64,000 nucleotides of DNA, from assembly GCA_963920705.1 (NCBI GenBank), contig OY987225.1, forward strand, positions 17,501,492-17,565,491. The letters are read 5' to 3'. Made by a program: the position numbers and the translations under genes. The notes under the pieces were generated by a model. The model ran no database searches, had not been told where the DNA came from, and worked only from the letters and a program-made list of their open reading frames with translations. Origin of the DNA: Odiellus spinosus. Lineage: Eukaryota > Arthropoda > Arachnida > Opiliones > Phalangiidae. Numbering within the stretch: the stretch's first letter is position 1; each line of letters opens with the position of its first letter. Below are positions 1 to 11,552 of this stretch, in pieces.

Positions 1-105
1 GTGCTATAAGAATTACTGTTCATTTATTAGTCAAGAACCATTGATAAAATTACCGGGCACCTCCTGCTCCATCGGATAAATTATACAAAATTACTTTCTA
101 GCAAA

Positions 106-769
106 ACAGGGTTGCCACATTAAAAATTCCCTGACAATCTTCTTCGTTTTTGCCTGACCAGTTTAGCCGTTTAAAACAGTAGTTATGTGAAATTTCAAGT
201 GTAAAACCACTTTTATAAATGAAAAGCATAATCTACACATATTTTAATAAGGAGTTTTGACCCTCTTAAATAATTTTATCACTTTTGGGTGTATTGTTAA
301 TTGGGCAATGTCACGACGCCAGTTTCTCGTGTAGTAAGCTATGATTGTTTTTTATATTGACGCGAGCTGTGGGCCCTTATAGCTGTATTATGTAAAAATT
401 CAATGATTCCAACATCCATACCCCAGTTTTATCTTATTTCCTCTTATTTACTGAATGCCTCTCCCTGGAAACAGTTGTAATCTTTGTTAGACTGTGAGAA
501 AGTATGCTTGAATAAAATGGGCCTTTATCAAATAGGGACGCTATCATTATAAATGTATTCAAGGTTCTGACAAGAAACCCTGTGGTTTCTTAGCTATGAT
601 TAATTTCTACACATATTTATGAAAGCAGCCATGGACGAACGGTACAATACTAGATTCTACAAATTGTTTTTGGGGACAATATCCCTGACCCTTGGATGAT
701 TTCAAAATTTCATGACTTTTTAGGCCTGTTTTGAAATTCCCTGACTTTTCCAGGTCGGTAGCAACCCTG
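106..769. repeat. Dispersed repeat ending in CAGGGTTGC
   Basis: The left end CAGGGTTGCCAC and the right end GTAGCAACCCTG are inverted. Just inside both ends lie AATTCCCTGAC/GTCAGGGAATT motifs, which also occur at 9128-9246, 12485-12715 and 55838-55890. CAGGG termini occur in many hAT-type elements, but I found no matching 8-bp target duplication, so the class is uncertain. A short minus-strand open frame inside (607-807) looks like non-coding repeat sequence. An identical copy lies at 15583-16246. Confidence 0.4.
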
Positions 770-2489
770 CAGAAGCCAAATGGCAAAGTGCCATTGTTTA
801 AAACCAAGAGTCTATTAATTAAGAATCGAAGCAGCTCACTGCCATATCTCTCATTCCTTGCCTAAGATTACCTTTGAGGAGCGACATAGTACATTTTCAA
901 TTTCAGTCTGCTAACCTACTCTATTCCTTCAATATAGCTAAGGAATGGAAACTTTTGTGGGTCCCCCACCTTTGTGTGCATAAAGATTATTTCAGTTAAT
1001 TTTTATTAGAAGAATATTTTTGGCTCACCTTGGTGACATTTTCTACCCTCTCCATTTACGATATAACTGCTAAAACCCAAATAAGAATTTTCAACCTTAT
1101 CGAAGATCTTTTAAAAACGCCAAAACATCATTTATGATGCCCGCCATCGGCAGAGGGCATGGTCCTTGGGATTGTCAAAATTTTACTATTAAGGCAATGT
1201 ATACCACTTTAATACAACTTCTTGAACATTTTTTTAATTTGAAGTCTCGGAAACTTATAAAGCTAATGTTGTAGTGAGCAGTTTTGTTATTAATCTTAAC
1301 CCAACTATTCTTTACAACAATGCCCTATTCTTTATAATTTATTTTAACTCGAGGCTGCAACGGGTAGACAAGTCACCGGTACTCGTGGAAACGGATGCAA
1401 AAACTTAAAATCGGAGACGTGAATGACAAGGTTTTCAGATCATCAGCTGTGGTGACTGGATTCTCAGCCAAGATGGAAGTCCTATTGGCGATGGCTAGTT
1501 TTGGTGGAGATGAAGTTCGGTTTTTAAATTTGGCCTGACCAATTATTTTCATTCCCAACATTTTTTTAAGTTAAAATTTTTGTACTCAAAAGTTATTAAC
1601 GTTCAAAATGTAATGTGTCTCACTAAGTATCAACCTTGGAAAGACCATTTGCAAATAAAGGTGAAGATTTTTTGAGTTCCTCCAGGAATCATCACTAAGT
1701 CGCTGATGTCGCCATGTACTATTTCTTATAAAAATTAATCCACAAGTTAAGTGTATTTCTCTAACGTGATTGACTAGCCAGTGTAAGGGTCATCGAGCAT
1801 TGAACTTTGCAGGGATCCTATACTGATAATGAATGAATAGCTGCCAAGATGTTCGCACGTAAATTTGCCCGCTATTCAAGGCTTAACTTTCGGGAATAAA
1901 AAAGTTATTTTTAACAAGCCTAAGGTGTTAGTGACAGTACCCACTCGGGTTTATATTTTAAATGGACAATATATAAATGGACTGCAAATATGGAAGAAAA
2001 TATGAAAATGTACCACGGCTATTTGTGATATATGCCTATTGACCTATCATATCAAGGTTCAGATGCCAAACGCCGTTACTGCTGTCCTATCTGCAGATCA
2101 GGTACACAAAATGCCATGAGACCTTATAGGGGGCTGTAAATTGAAACCAACATAAGAAACAGATGAGTACTATATTTCAAACTGCTCTGAGATAGCATCA
2201 GAAGAAAGTATGCGAATTTATCTCAGAGATATGAATAAAGATCCTTATTCCATTAGATAAGCATGTATTTACAATGTAGAAAAAAGATCCTTTGTAATAA
2301 GCTATCTACCAAATACCACTGATATTTGCAAAGCATCTTTGTGGCCAGCCGGGGTAACTTGTGTTAAACTTGGAAACTCACACCAAAAGAAGACCTGGGG
2401 ACTGAATGATAGTTTATCGGCACAAGAATTATCCTCTGCACCGAACTCCAAATTTGTTATCTCATGATGTCATAAAACCCAGAGCGAGC
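770..2489. other. No gene recognised (AT-rich; possible LINE 5' remains)
   Basis: I see no convincing exon here. The last few hundred bases may be decayed ORF1 of the LINE that follows, because its recognisable ORF1 end starts near 2495. The same holds for the duplicate at 16247-17966. Confidence 0.4.
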
Positions 2490-5240
2490 TAGATCTCTTG
2501 AACCATCTGAAGGACCTGGGCGTAGATAGTTTAAACGTTGGGGTCCTAAATAGTCCAACACAGAGCAAATACAGAACATTCTATTTTGAATGCAACCGAA
2601 AATTTGATAGCCTTGATTTATTACATTGGCCCAGACCCATTGCTGTGGTAAGATTTCCGACACGGCTGTACAAAAAAAGATGAAAACCCAGTAAGTGGCG
2701 TTCTTCTAAGTACCTTGTCAAAAACCTGAGACTGACTGACAGCTTTACCTGGTCCAAAAGCTCAAGCTAAGGGCCTAAAAATGTGCACTTGAACATCAGA
2801 AGCCTACTGCGTCATATAACTGACATTATTACTCAATATTTATTCTTTTGACATTCTAGGTCTATTGGAATCAATTCCTGATATTGCTATTGACATACCG
2901 AACTATATTTTCACTAGGAAAGATCGTGCAAGTAAATCATGTGGAGGCCTCATATTTTAACTTCAAAAAATAAACTTGGACTGGTAATTTTACCTCTAGA
3001 AACCGGAAATGAGATCCTAGGCGCTAACCTCGAAACTATATGGTGCTATCTTCCACCAAACTGTAGCTATAACAATATCTATCTGGACCTAATATCCCAA
3101 CTACAATCACTGGTAGATGACCCTAGAAATAAAGAGATGTTAGTTCTTAGGGACTTTAACACGGATCTCCTTGTCGCCTTCAATGCATGTATAAGAAATT
3201 TAAAATTGGCCACTTATGGATTCCAACAGTTAATTAGCAACCCAACCCGAACAACACTGACATTGAGTACTCTCCTTGACCACATATGTAATAAACTGTT
3301 TTATGTTTGGTTTTTTTTTTTTATTTTTCAACGGTATTTATTGTGGACAGTAAAAATTATTGGGCACACTAAAAACCGTTGTAAAAAAAAAAAAACTTTT
3401 TTAATTCATGCACAAGTAGCCGCCTCATATTATTTCTATCACATAGATGTAAACATGCCTTTAAGGATTAGGCAAGTAGTCAACCTCCCACTAGGTCTCT
3501 CGGACCACAAGATATTCCTATGTATTCGGAAAATAAACTGGCTGAAAGTAAATAAAAAAGTCATGACAGTTGGGAACTATTGTAAAACAGCTGCGCGAGC
3601 CTTTGTCGAAGATATTCAGACCACACTAAATTGGAACTTAACTTACATTGGGGATGTGGACAATGCTTTAGATACCCTAAACTCCACAATAATAAACACT
3701 TTGAATACTCATGCTCCTCTCGTAACAAGGAGGATAGGTGTATCAGCTCCTCCATGGCTCAGCCGTGAAGTTAAGCATCTAATGCATTTACGGGATGTCT
3801 GCCTCCTCAATTCAAAACATACAAGAATAAAGTGAATGATAAAATTAGAATTGATAAAAGAAATTATTTTCCTAACAATATTTGCATTGAATCAAATGGG
3901 ACTAGTAACGTATGGAAAACGCTAAAACCTTTCCTAAACTTAATTGAATCAAATCGAAAATTACTATGCTCTTCTACAGAAATTGGCTCAGAATTTAATA
4001 AATTTTTCGCAACCACGATTGGACAATTTAGATACTGGTACGTTAAAGAACAATGAAATCTTAATCTTTGGTTTTCAGTTTTTCGTTATCTAAAAGACCT
4101 CTCCGTAAATAAAGCCACTGGTCTTGATAATATCCCTCCGAGGATGGTGAAGGCACTCGAGGGAGTTATAATATCTTTTCTGACCAAGATTATAAATCTA
4201 TCATTTGAAACCTTGAAATTGAAGGGTGACCACACAAAAATGGAAAACTATACAGGCAGGTTTCAGTTCTGCCTTGCCTTTCAAAGACAATAGAGCACTT
4301 GGCACTTAGACAATTGTACGTCTTCCTGCATAGAAACCATCATCTTTATAGATTACATTAGGGTTTTAGACCACGCTACTCAACTATAACAAGTATATTA
4401 TTTATTAGAAACTATAATAAAGCGTCTAAGCATGGGTCACCTTGTCGCAGTACTGTTTGCCAATTTAGTAAAAGCCTTTGATATGGTCGACCATCAAAAA
4501 AGGGAAACCTCTCTGGGCCTCTCTAAATTGGTTCAAGACGTATCTTCAAATAGAAAACAAGCGGTAGTAGTTTATGGCGCAATTTTTTGTGATCACCACC
4601 CTCTTCAATATCTAGACAAGCGACATAAATATGCATCTAAACTCAAGTACCTCAAAGGAATATGACGATGCGTTAATCAATTCCGCAAGCAATATACAAG
4701 ATCTAATGGAAGTAATGCAACATACTTTGGGAATAAGGAGTCTAGTACTTAATGAAGTAAAAACGAAATTCTTGATTTTCTCCCAAATGGCAAATCACTT
4801 GAATTGGCAGATTGTGCTGAAATAGAAGGCACGGATATCAAGCGAGCCACATTGTATAAATATCTAGGTGTTATCATAGATGATACTCTGGCCTGGAATC
4901 TATATATTGACCATATTCTTAAGAGAACCAATAGTAGAATTGGGATCTTTAGGCCATTATATATGTCTCTCGACACTGATGTTCTTTTACTGTATAAAGC
5001 ATTGGTTCAGACAATTTTTACAGACAATTTTTCTTCTACAATTCGGCAAATGAATCTCGCCAACAGAGAATACAAGTTGCCACAACAATGGAGCCCGATT
5101 TACGGCAAAGAAGAAAAACGCACATCCGCCACCCAGACTCGAAAGAAGTTAAACTGGGTAACCTTAAAAAGCTTTTCTTGCTTTTTGCGTGGAAGGGAAC
5201 TGACCCTCTGATCAAAAAAACAACAATAATAATAATAATT
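2490..5240 (+). pseudogene. Decayed Jockey-like LINE (ORF1 end + endonuclease/RT ORF2), copy A
   Basis: Fragments in shifting frames follow the order of a non-LTR retrotransposon. An ORF1 end with RKFDSLDLLHWPRPIAVVRF lies at about 2580-2660. The start of ORF2 has a NIRSLL motif near 2795. Endonuclease traces are RDFNTDLL (about 3150) and LSDHKIFLC (about 3500). Reverse transcriptase traces are VNKATGLDN (about 4110), VKAFDMVDH (about 4460) and YLGVIIDDTLAWN (about 4860). The FADD active-site box is not seen intact. The 3' end is an ATA/AAT-rich tail at 5218-5240, typical of LINE tails. Stops and frameshifts break every domain, so it is dead. A poly-T/poly-A pair near 3310-3395 suggests a further small insertion. 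Confidence 0.85.
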
Positions 5241-5663
5241 AAGTCTAGTACAAGACCGACCTTCCTGCCTGTAGAAAACACCGGGTTATAGATACGTGAT
5301 ACAAGCAGCCAATAAAAAACCATTTCGATAAGGTAATCTTTTGCTTGGAATATTTCGAGTCTGAAGGCATGGGCAAAGACATGAAAAAAATAACCTTTTT
5401 GTGCAGTATATCTCAATTTTTTAAGCTAAATTAAGGGATTCCATTGTTTTAGTCAACCTGGTGATGCAAGAGAGCACCAAAAACGCAATATCTGTTACTC
5501 TAGCAGCAGCAAAATCACTTATCATTCTACCTCCCTAGGTGCTTAGCAAAAGGTATTTAAAGGTCCCACCACCAGAGGTAAAGGTATCAAAGGTAGTACT
5601 TGATCTAACTAGTAATGAAACAGTTTTTAATAATAAATATGGTGGATAACTGAAGTAATACTA

Positions 5664-6060
5664 AGTTTCGGACGGCTCGGAGTTTCGGACGGCTCGGAGT
5701 TTCGGACGGCTCGGAGTTTCGGACGGCTCGGAGTTTCGGACGGCTCGGAGTTTCGGACGGCTCGGAGTTTCGGACGGCTCGGAGTTTCGGACGGCTCGGA
5801 GTTTCGGACGGCTCGGAGTTTCGGACGGCTAGGAGTTTCGGACGGCTCGGAGTTTCGGACGGCTCGGAGTTTCGGACGGCTCGGAGTTTCGGACGGCTCG
5901 GAGTTTCGGACGGCTCGGAGTTTCGGACGGCTCGGAGTTTCGGACGGCTCGGAGTTTCGGACGGCTCGGAGTTTCGGGCGGCTCGGCGTTTCGGGCGGCT
6001 CGGAGTTTCGGACGGCTCGGCGTTTCGGACGGCTCTGCTTCTCGGCGTTCGGACGGTTGT
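5664..6060. repeat. 17-bp GC-rich minisatellite (about 22 units)
   Basis: Near-perfect head-to-tail copies of a 17-bp unit (AGTTTCGGACGGCTCGG) run to about 6035 and then degenerate. Because 17 is not a multiple of three, the minus strand reads as a 17-residue repeat without stops. That long open frame has no ATG (it starts at GTG) and looks like a by-product of the repeat. The array starts exactly where identity with the duplicate at 21142 ends. It borders an LTR-like sequence on its right, so it may lie in that element's leader. Confidence 0.93.
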
Positions 6061-6125
6061 GCGGCGTACGATGTTGCTTGGGCTCGGCGATGAATTGACT
6101 CGTTGCCCGGCGCTTCTCCACCACG

Positions 6126-6503
6126 TGTTAAGTTAATAACGGCGTGTTTCGTTTAAGTTCCAACGACTCTCGGTAATCCCCTTACTCCTGATAACTCTCT
6201 ACTAAATCTAGGCAGGAGGTTAGGCCCTGTCTCTAGAGGCTCGATAAGCTTCGTGGTTCAGGTCTGTCCCGAGAGAAGGGCCCGCCAAGTCTGCCCTTGC
6301 ATCGGCGAGGGCCGCCTTTTATAGTGGCCGGTTTCCTCTCTCTCCGGGGGTTTCAGGGCACGTGGGGACGAGAGTCCAATGGGACGTTTATTCAAGTAAA
6401 TTTACAAGGAATACAGATAATGGGATAGGTAATATTTCCAAGGAGTACTTATTTTCTTAACAATATAATATATTGCTGTCCTCATCTTGTGCTCGACCCA
6501 TCA
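6126..6503 (-). mobile_element. Probable LTR of a retrotransposon (minus strand)
   Basis: Read on the minus strand, the block begins TGATGGGTCGAG and ends TTAACA, giving TG...CA termini of 378 bp. It contains a TATA box. Two bases downstream, TGGTGGAGAAGCGCCGGG (6106-6123) has the form of a tRNA primer-binding site. The leader then runs into the 17-bp minisatellite and the element stops at 5665, so no gag or pol is present. The region is much more GC-rich than its surroundings. No second LTR of this type was found in the window, so the boundaries are inferred. Confidence 0.5.
6315..6323 (-). promoter_or_regulatory. TATA box of the minus-strand LTR
   Basis: The minus strand reads TATAAAAGG, inside a CTATAAAAGGCGGCC context. 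It lies about 190 bases upstream of the inferred LTR end, a usual position for an LTR promoter. Function is inferred from position only. Confidence 0.5.
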
Positions 6504-6837
6504 CGTATTAGGCATTCGTCTCTCAAAATAGACCTATCAAATTGTTTAGGGGAGCTATTTAAATTCATATATTCACAATTCACAATTTAGAGCTTGTGGG
6601 CTCCATTAAATCAGACTGGTTACTACCGAACAACAGTACACAACATTTAGCGACAACTAGAGTAGGGCTGCATTCAATAACTCTCAGCAGACTCAGCGGT
6701 GAGCTCATAGGAAAGCGATTTCTTACTGTACGGTTTTTTCTCACTTCTGGTTTTTATGTCATGCTGCTCAACGGTCGCTCAACGAAGTCAGCTCTGAAAT
6801 GAATAATTTTATCCTTGAGCAGGGCACGCAGACCACC

Positions 6838-7200
6838 TATAATTACCTATAATTCTGAAGTGATCCTATAAAAACCTATAATTTCACTATATAACCTATA
6901 ATACCTATTTTTTGGGGAGTTTATTCAATTTCGGTGATAATATTCGAAAGGAATGAATTGAATGAACTATATAACTATAAAAATTATACTTTTGCTTGAA
7001 AAAGTGCAAATGATTGCAGAATGGGACAGGTCTAGAGGCTAAAGAACCTATATTGCATTACATGTCAGCGAAACCTACCTATAAAATCCCTATTTTTCGA
7101 AACTAAAAACCTATAAAAAGTCCTATAAATTGAAATTTTTGGACCTATAAATTACCTATATTTTTGGCTTTTAAAACCTATAATACCTATAATTTTTTTC
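6838..7200. repeat. ACCTATAAT-rich degenerate repeat
   Basis: Repeated ACCTATAA/CCTATAATA words occur in two clusters (about 6838-6912 and 7070-7195), separated by unrelated sequence. No coding potential is visible. Confidence 0.6.
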
Positions 7201-7239
7201 TGGGCTATGCGCTGGGAGCCCTGCTTGAGCAATGGAATA

Positions 7240-7957
7240 ATGACAAAATTTAGAGCGAAGAGCGAGGTTGCTATGGGAGTTTAAAATGACTTTCTGATCT
7301 TAGACGAGGACGTCTTTAAGACCATCGAAAAGGAGATCGAAGAGGGAGGTTGCTACGGGAGTTTAAAATGAAGTTCTGATCTTAGACGAGGACGTCTTTA
7401 AGACCATCGAAAAGGAGATCGAAGAGGGAGGTTGCTACGGGAGTTTAAAATGAAGTTCTGATCTTGGACGAGGACGTCTTTAAGACCATCGAAAAGGAGA
7501 GCAAAGAGGGAGGTTGCTACGGGAGTTTAAAATGACCATTCTGATCTTAGACGAGGACGTCGTCAAGATCATCGAAAGGGAGAGCGAAGAAGGAGGTTGA
7601 TATGGGAGTTTAAAATGACCGTTTTGATCTTAGACGAGGATGTCTTTAAGACCAACGAAAGGGAGAGTGAAGAGGGAGGTTCATTAGGATGTTAAACGAC
7701 TAGTTCCGGTCTTAGACGTGAACTTGTTCAAGACCATCGAAAGGGAGAACAAAGCGGGAGGTTGCTACTGGAGTTTATAGTGACCAATTTGATCTAAGAC
7801 GAGGACATCTTCAAGACCATCGTAAGTGAGTGAGAAGAGGGAGGTTCATTAGGATGTGAAACGACTAGTCCAGTCTTAGATGCAAACTTCTCAAAGACCA
7901 TCGAAAGGGAGTGCGAAGAGGGAGGTTGCTACGAGAGTTTAAAATGACCATTCTGAT
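7240..7957. repeat. ~82-bp tandem array, left part
   Basis: Units of about 82 bp carry GGTTGCTACGGGAGTTTAAA, ATCTTAGACGAGGACGTC and AAGACCATCGAAA in that order. At least two monomer types alternate, one with GCTACGGGAGTTTAAAATGA and one with TCATTAGGATGTTAAACGAC. The array was interrupted by a solo LTR and resumes at 8238. Confidence 0.9.
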
Positions 7958-8237
7958 TGTTGTAATATGTTGAAAATATTGTAGTGGGTTGGAAACAAGA
8001 CTTCATAACTAAAACTTATTTATTTATAATGAATAAAACATTTTAAACACCAACTAAAGTATTCTTTAAAAACAAAAGAAACATCTGATCTTTATGAGAT
8101 CTGGAAGAGAAGTGAGTTGAGGGGAGCTAGGATATATTTCAGCAGACGATTTTAAGATTAGAGGAAACGCCCCCTAGTAGCTATAGTTCACGAGGTTAAA
8201 GGTCAATAGGTCATTATGTCAAAATCGTATTCCAACA
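7958..8237. mobile_element. Solo LTR (280 bp) inserted in the tandem array
   Basis: The block begins TGTTGTAATATG and ends ATTCCAACA, so the termini are TGTTG...CAACA. It is flanked on both sides by the 5-bp direct repeat CTGAT (7953-7957 and 8238-8242). Removing it with one CTGAT restores the array sequence ATTCTGATCTTAGACGAG. TG...CA ends, length and a 5-bp duplication fit a solo LTR left by LTR-LTR recombination. No internal or coding sequence remains, so the family is unknown. Confidence 0.85.
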
Positions 8238-8755
8238 CTGATCTTAGACGAGGACGTCGTCAAGATCATCGAAAGGGAGAGCGAAGAAGGAGGTTGATAT
8301 GGGAGTTTAAAATGACCGTTTGGATCTGAGACGAGGATGTCTTTAAGACCATCGAAAGGGAGAGTGAAGAGGGAGGTTCATTAGGATGTTAAACGACTAG
8401 TCCGGTCTTAGACGCGAACTTGTTCAAGACCATCGAAAGGGAGAACAAAGCGGGAGGTTGCTACTGGAGTTTATAGTGACCAATTTGATCTTAGACGAGG
8501 ACATCTTCAAGATCATCGTAAGTGAGTGAGAAGAGGGAGGTTCATTAGGATGTGAAACGACTAGTCCAGTCTTAGACGCAAACTTCTTCAAGACCATCGA
8601 AAGGGAGTGCGAAGAGGGCGGTTGCTACGAGAGTTTAAAATGAATTTCTGATCTTAGACGAGGATGTCTTTAAGACCATCGAAAGAGTGAGTGAAGAGGG
8701 AGTTTGCTACGGGAGTTTAAAATGACCATACTGATCTTAGACGAGGACATCTTCA
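8238..8755. repeat. ~82-bp tandem array, right part
   Basis: The array continues in register after the solo LTR. The order of monomer variants seen at about 7540-7957 repeats here, which indicates a higher-order repeat of several monomers. The array fades out at about 8755. Confidence 0.88.
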
Positions 8756-8928
8756 GAAAAATAAAAAAATTAGCAAGGTGTTTTTTACATATGTGACATA
8801 AGTTTTGCTTTCAATATGCTCCCATAGAATAATGGAAGAAATTGGATAACCCAATGAGGAAAGATTTTTTTAATTTCTTCAAAAATGACCCAAATTGGAA
8901 AATTCCTTCTGCATTCAAATAAATAGAT

Positions 8929-8945
8929 GGGGGGGGGGGGGGGGG
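8929..8945. repeat. Poly-G tract (17 G)
   Basis: Uninterrupted run of 17 G. Such a run is prone to length errors in sequencing and could form a quadruplex. Confidence 0.95.
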
Positions 8946-9127
8946 TCGTCAGACTTTTTGCAATGGCGTTCAACTTTGATTTCATATTTCCTCAAGATTA
9001 TCTTTTTGTTACTTTCATTTTCTTCATAAAACATTATGCATTTTCTAGTGCTTTCCGAGAATGAGTGTCTTAGCGTGAGTTAATAATTTGACCATAATTA
9101 TTTGTTGATTAATTTGTATACCTCATG

Positions 9128-9246
9128 GTTCGTAAACGACCTGGAAAACCTAGACAAGTCAGGGAATTTGGAAATTGCCCCAAAAGGTCCGGGAATTTAA
9201 AAATTGCCCCAAAAGGTCTGTGAATCTTAAAATTAGCGCAAATGGT
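9128..9246. repeat. GTCAGGGAATTT-type dispersed repeat
   Basis: Two or three ~35-bp units with CAGGGAATTTGGAAATTGCC and CCAAAAGGTC. Similar units occur at 12485-12715 and 55838-55890. No protein is encoded. Confidence 0.55.
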
Positions 9247-9621
9247 CAGAGTAATTAACTCATGGTTGATGGCGGGAGTGACTGTACTTTCTCTTGAGGC
9301 GCGTAGGAATGTGTTTCAGATTGGGGGGAGGGGCAAAATGTGGTATTTTTTTAGGATTTGTGCCTACATAGAAAATTATTTTTAAATGCGTACCTTTTTC
9401 AGATTGGAGGGAGGGGGACGAAAAGGTATTTTCATTTTTCAAATTCATACGTCTTTGTCCTAGACTTGTACTCTGTGGCGCATTCGACACAACGTTGAAC
9501 GTCGTAAACGCAAAGCAACGATGTTATATTTATCATTATACACATTGGTCCTTAGATCTTAGGGCATTATAGTAGAGTTTAGAGTCCAAACTCTACTGCA
9601 TAACATTATTCAAATAATTCA

Positions 9622-9840
9622 CGAGACAGCTACTGCATGGTTAAAAAGAAACAGTTTATTAAATAAACGTTTTTGGGAGAGCTTTCAGACTTTTTTCTTT
9701 TTTATTTGGTTATGTAAGAGTAGAAAAGGATTGAAAAGGGAGTCACTACTCATTAGTAGTCTAGCATGTTGGAAAGCTCTCCAAAAAATATTTATTTAAT
9801 AAACTGTTTCTTTTAACAATGCAGTAGCTGATTAGGTGTC
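9622..9840. repeat. Foldback repeat with ~65-bp arms
   Basis: The left arm 9622-9689 and right arm 9771-9840 are inverted copies containing AGCTACTGCAT, AAACAGTTTATTAAATAAA and GGAGAGCTTTC. The loop is about 80 bp. The arms share GAGAGCTTTC and a GTTTATTAAA-type word with the hairpin at 14900-15062, and more loosely with that at 48514-48726. Confidence 0.75.
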
Positions 9841-11552
9841 TTGTAAGTTATTTTATTACTATATTCACTGTGGTCAAGTAGGCCAACAAATTTTGTGTGA
9901 AGGTCCATTCATTGTATTTACCTTCATTTTTGGATTTTATGTCCGGAAAATAGTCTTTCAGTTTCCTATTTTTACTTAAGTTGAAGCGTTAAACAAGAGC
10001 TGACAGGCGAGTCTAGTATAGATTTGGGTGTTTATGTTTTTGAAGTATACTTTTAGTTTTAGTTTAAGCGATTAAAGTGAAGCGTGGGAATTAATTTTTC
10101 TTCGATCTTGGCCTATGAGTAACCACCTCTTTATAGTACGGTGGTTTTTATTTCCATAGCTGTAAAATGTTTCTATATGAATGTAATGAACTAGGGCTAG
10201 TTAGTAGGTACTAAGGAAATACATATTTAAGAGCTACAAGATTTTAATATAAAATATTTCTCCCAATAGATGATAATTATATTTTTTTTAATAATTATTG
10301 CATGTTTAGAAGAGGAAAGGTTTTACTTCCACAATAGAGGGGGCAATCTTAATATTTTGGAGGGACAAGTTCATTGCAGGGGGGCAAGATCAACATTGGA
10401 AGGGGCAATGCCCCGGTGTCCGCTTATTTGTTACGCCAGTGGGCTCTAGTTGCTTTTATACTCAAGAAAACAATAACATCGCCTCTTTAAAAGTTGATTG
10501 GCCTGCTAAAAAGTTTGTAGACTAGACAACGAGTTTGAAAGTTCGTAAAGTCGAGCGTGTGATAATAGTGGAAAGTTAAAATAACCTTGGAACCAGCAAA
10601 AAGACCTGTAAAAACACCTGTTTCTATATCTTGCCTTTTTTCAAGGTTGGGTCAAAGTATAGGACTATCTATCCCTTACCAAAAAAAGTTAGTCTAAAGA
10701 GGTCTTGGGGAAGTCTTTCGGGTGTCTTATGCAGTCTTAAGAGGTCTTGGGGAAGTCTTTCGGGTGTCTTATGCAGTCTTAAGAGGTCTTGGGGAAGTCT
10801 TCCATTATGTAAAGAAGTCTTGGGGAAGTCTTAATGACTTCCCCAAGACTTTTGTAGTGTTCTTGAAGACCTCTTCAGATCAGACTAACTTTTTTCCGTA
10901 AGGGATACTTTTTCCAATCTTGAAACCAATAAAAAGGCCTTAACTGCTGTTTGTATAGAAGATGTTGCCTTTTTTCAAAGGTTCCTTGTGAAGTTTTATT
11001 ATTCCAACTGTTGGGGCGACTATACTGGGCAACAGAATCAGATGGAGACTATTGCTCGTTAACTCTATGTACATTGGTTTAGAACAGACAATTCTTTAAT
11101 ATTGATATAGTACGTCATCTTTCTAGAAAGATCTGCAGCTCTTTTGTTATACCTGTAGTCAAGTTTTGGTAATTCTTTGAATTTTGTTAATATTTCAATG
11201 GTTATAATTAAGTTGAATAAGCTATTATTGTTTAAGTGAGTTATAAACCACATAAGCTAATCATTTTATCAACTTCAGGTACGCTTCATTTATTGTGTCC
11301 AAGTCATTGGTGGCATAGATGAAGTGTTGCTGAATCTTAAACTAATCTGCAACTATAAACTTGTGCAGTATTTATAAGATTTTGTTTACATAAGTCTGCC
11401 TTGTTCGTATAAAATTTTCTTTTAAATGAGCGTTAAATGCCACAAAACCTTTAGAATCAAATATAAACGCTGAATTATCGATCCTTCTATCTAGCCGCGT
11501 CAATCTTCTAGATGACTTAAAAAGTAACATGTATATTTTTGTTATATTGCAG
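9841..11552. other. Non-coding stretch upstream of the PDZ exon, with MITE and direct repeats
   Basis: Apart from the MITE at 10673-10904 I see no gene. About 65-bp direct repeats at 10580-10645 and 10915-10982 share AACCA, AAAAAGRCCT and GCCTTTTTTCAA words and flank the MITE. The part next to 11552 is intron, because a splice acceptor follows directly. I looked for an upstream PDZ exon and did not recognise one. Confidence 0.5.
10673..10904 (+). mobile_element. MITE family copy 1 (CCCTTACC...GTAAGGG)
   Basis: Starts CCCTTACCAAAAAAAGTTAG and ends CTAACTTTTTTCCGTAAGGG, an inverted pair. It is longer (232 bp) than the 190-bp standard form because an inner ~42-bp unit with AGGTCTTGGGGAAGTCTTTC is repeated once more. 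The resulting open frame (repeated SWGSLSGVL) is a repeat artefact. Confidence 0.9.

Larger units (their letters stand above)
1..5665. repeat. Long duplicated segment, copy A (window-edge truncated)
   Basis: The block matches 15478-21142 at a constant offset of 15477. Every open frame I compared in the two copies has identical length and translation, and spot-checked lines are base-for-base the same. The left end is cut by the window, so the true unit may be longer. The right end is sharp: after the shared CTAAG at 5661-5665 copy A runs into a 17-bp minisatellite, while copy B continues into unrelated single-copy sequence. Contents are a CAGGGTTGC-ended dispersed repeat, unassigned AT-rich DNA and a decayed LINE. 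Either a very recent duplication or an assembly duplication would explain the apparent identity. Confidence 0.95.

Noticed and set aside
5627-6124. 165-codon minus-strand open frame with a 17-residue repeat
   Set aside because: It begins at GTG, runs through the LTR primer-site region, and is explained by the 17-bp minisatellite having no stop in any phase on that strand.
7240-8755. Regularly spaced repeats considered as a CRISPR array
   Set aside because: Whole ~82-bp units are repeated with no unique spacers, and the window is eukaryotic; it is an ordinary tandem array.
10673-10904. 67-codon frame with repeated SWGSLSGVL motif
   Set aside because: The peptide is the translation of the MITE's internal 42-bp repeat and is broken in other copies.
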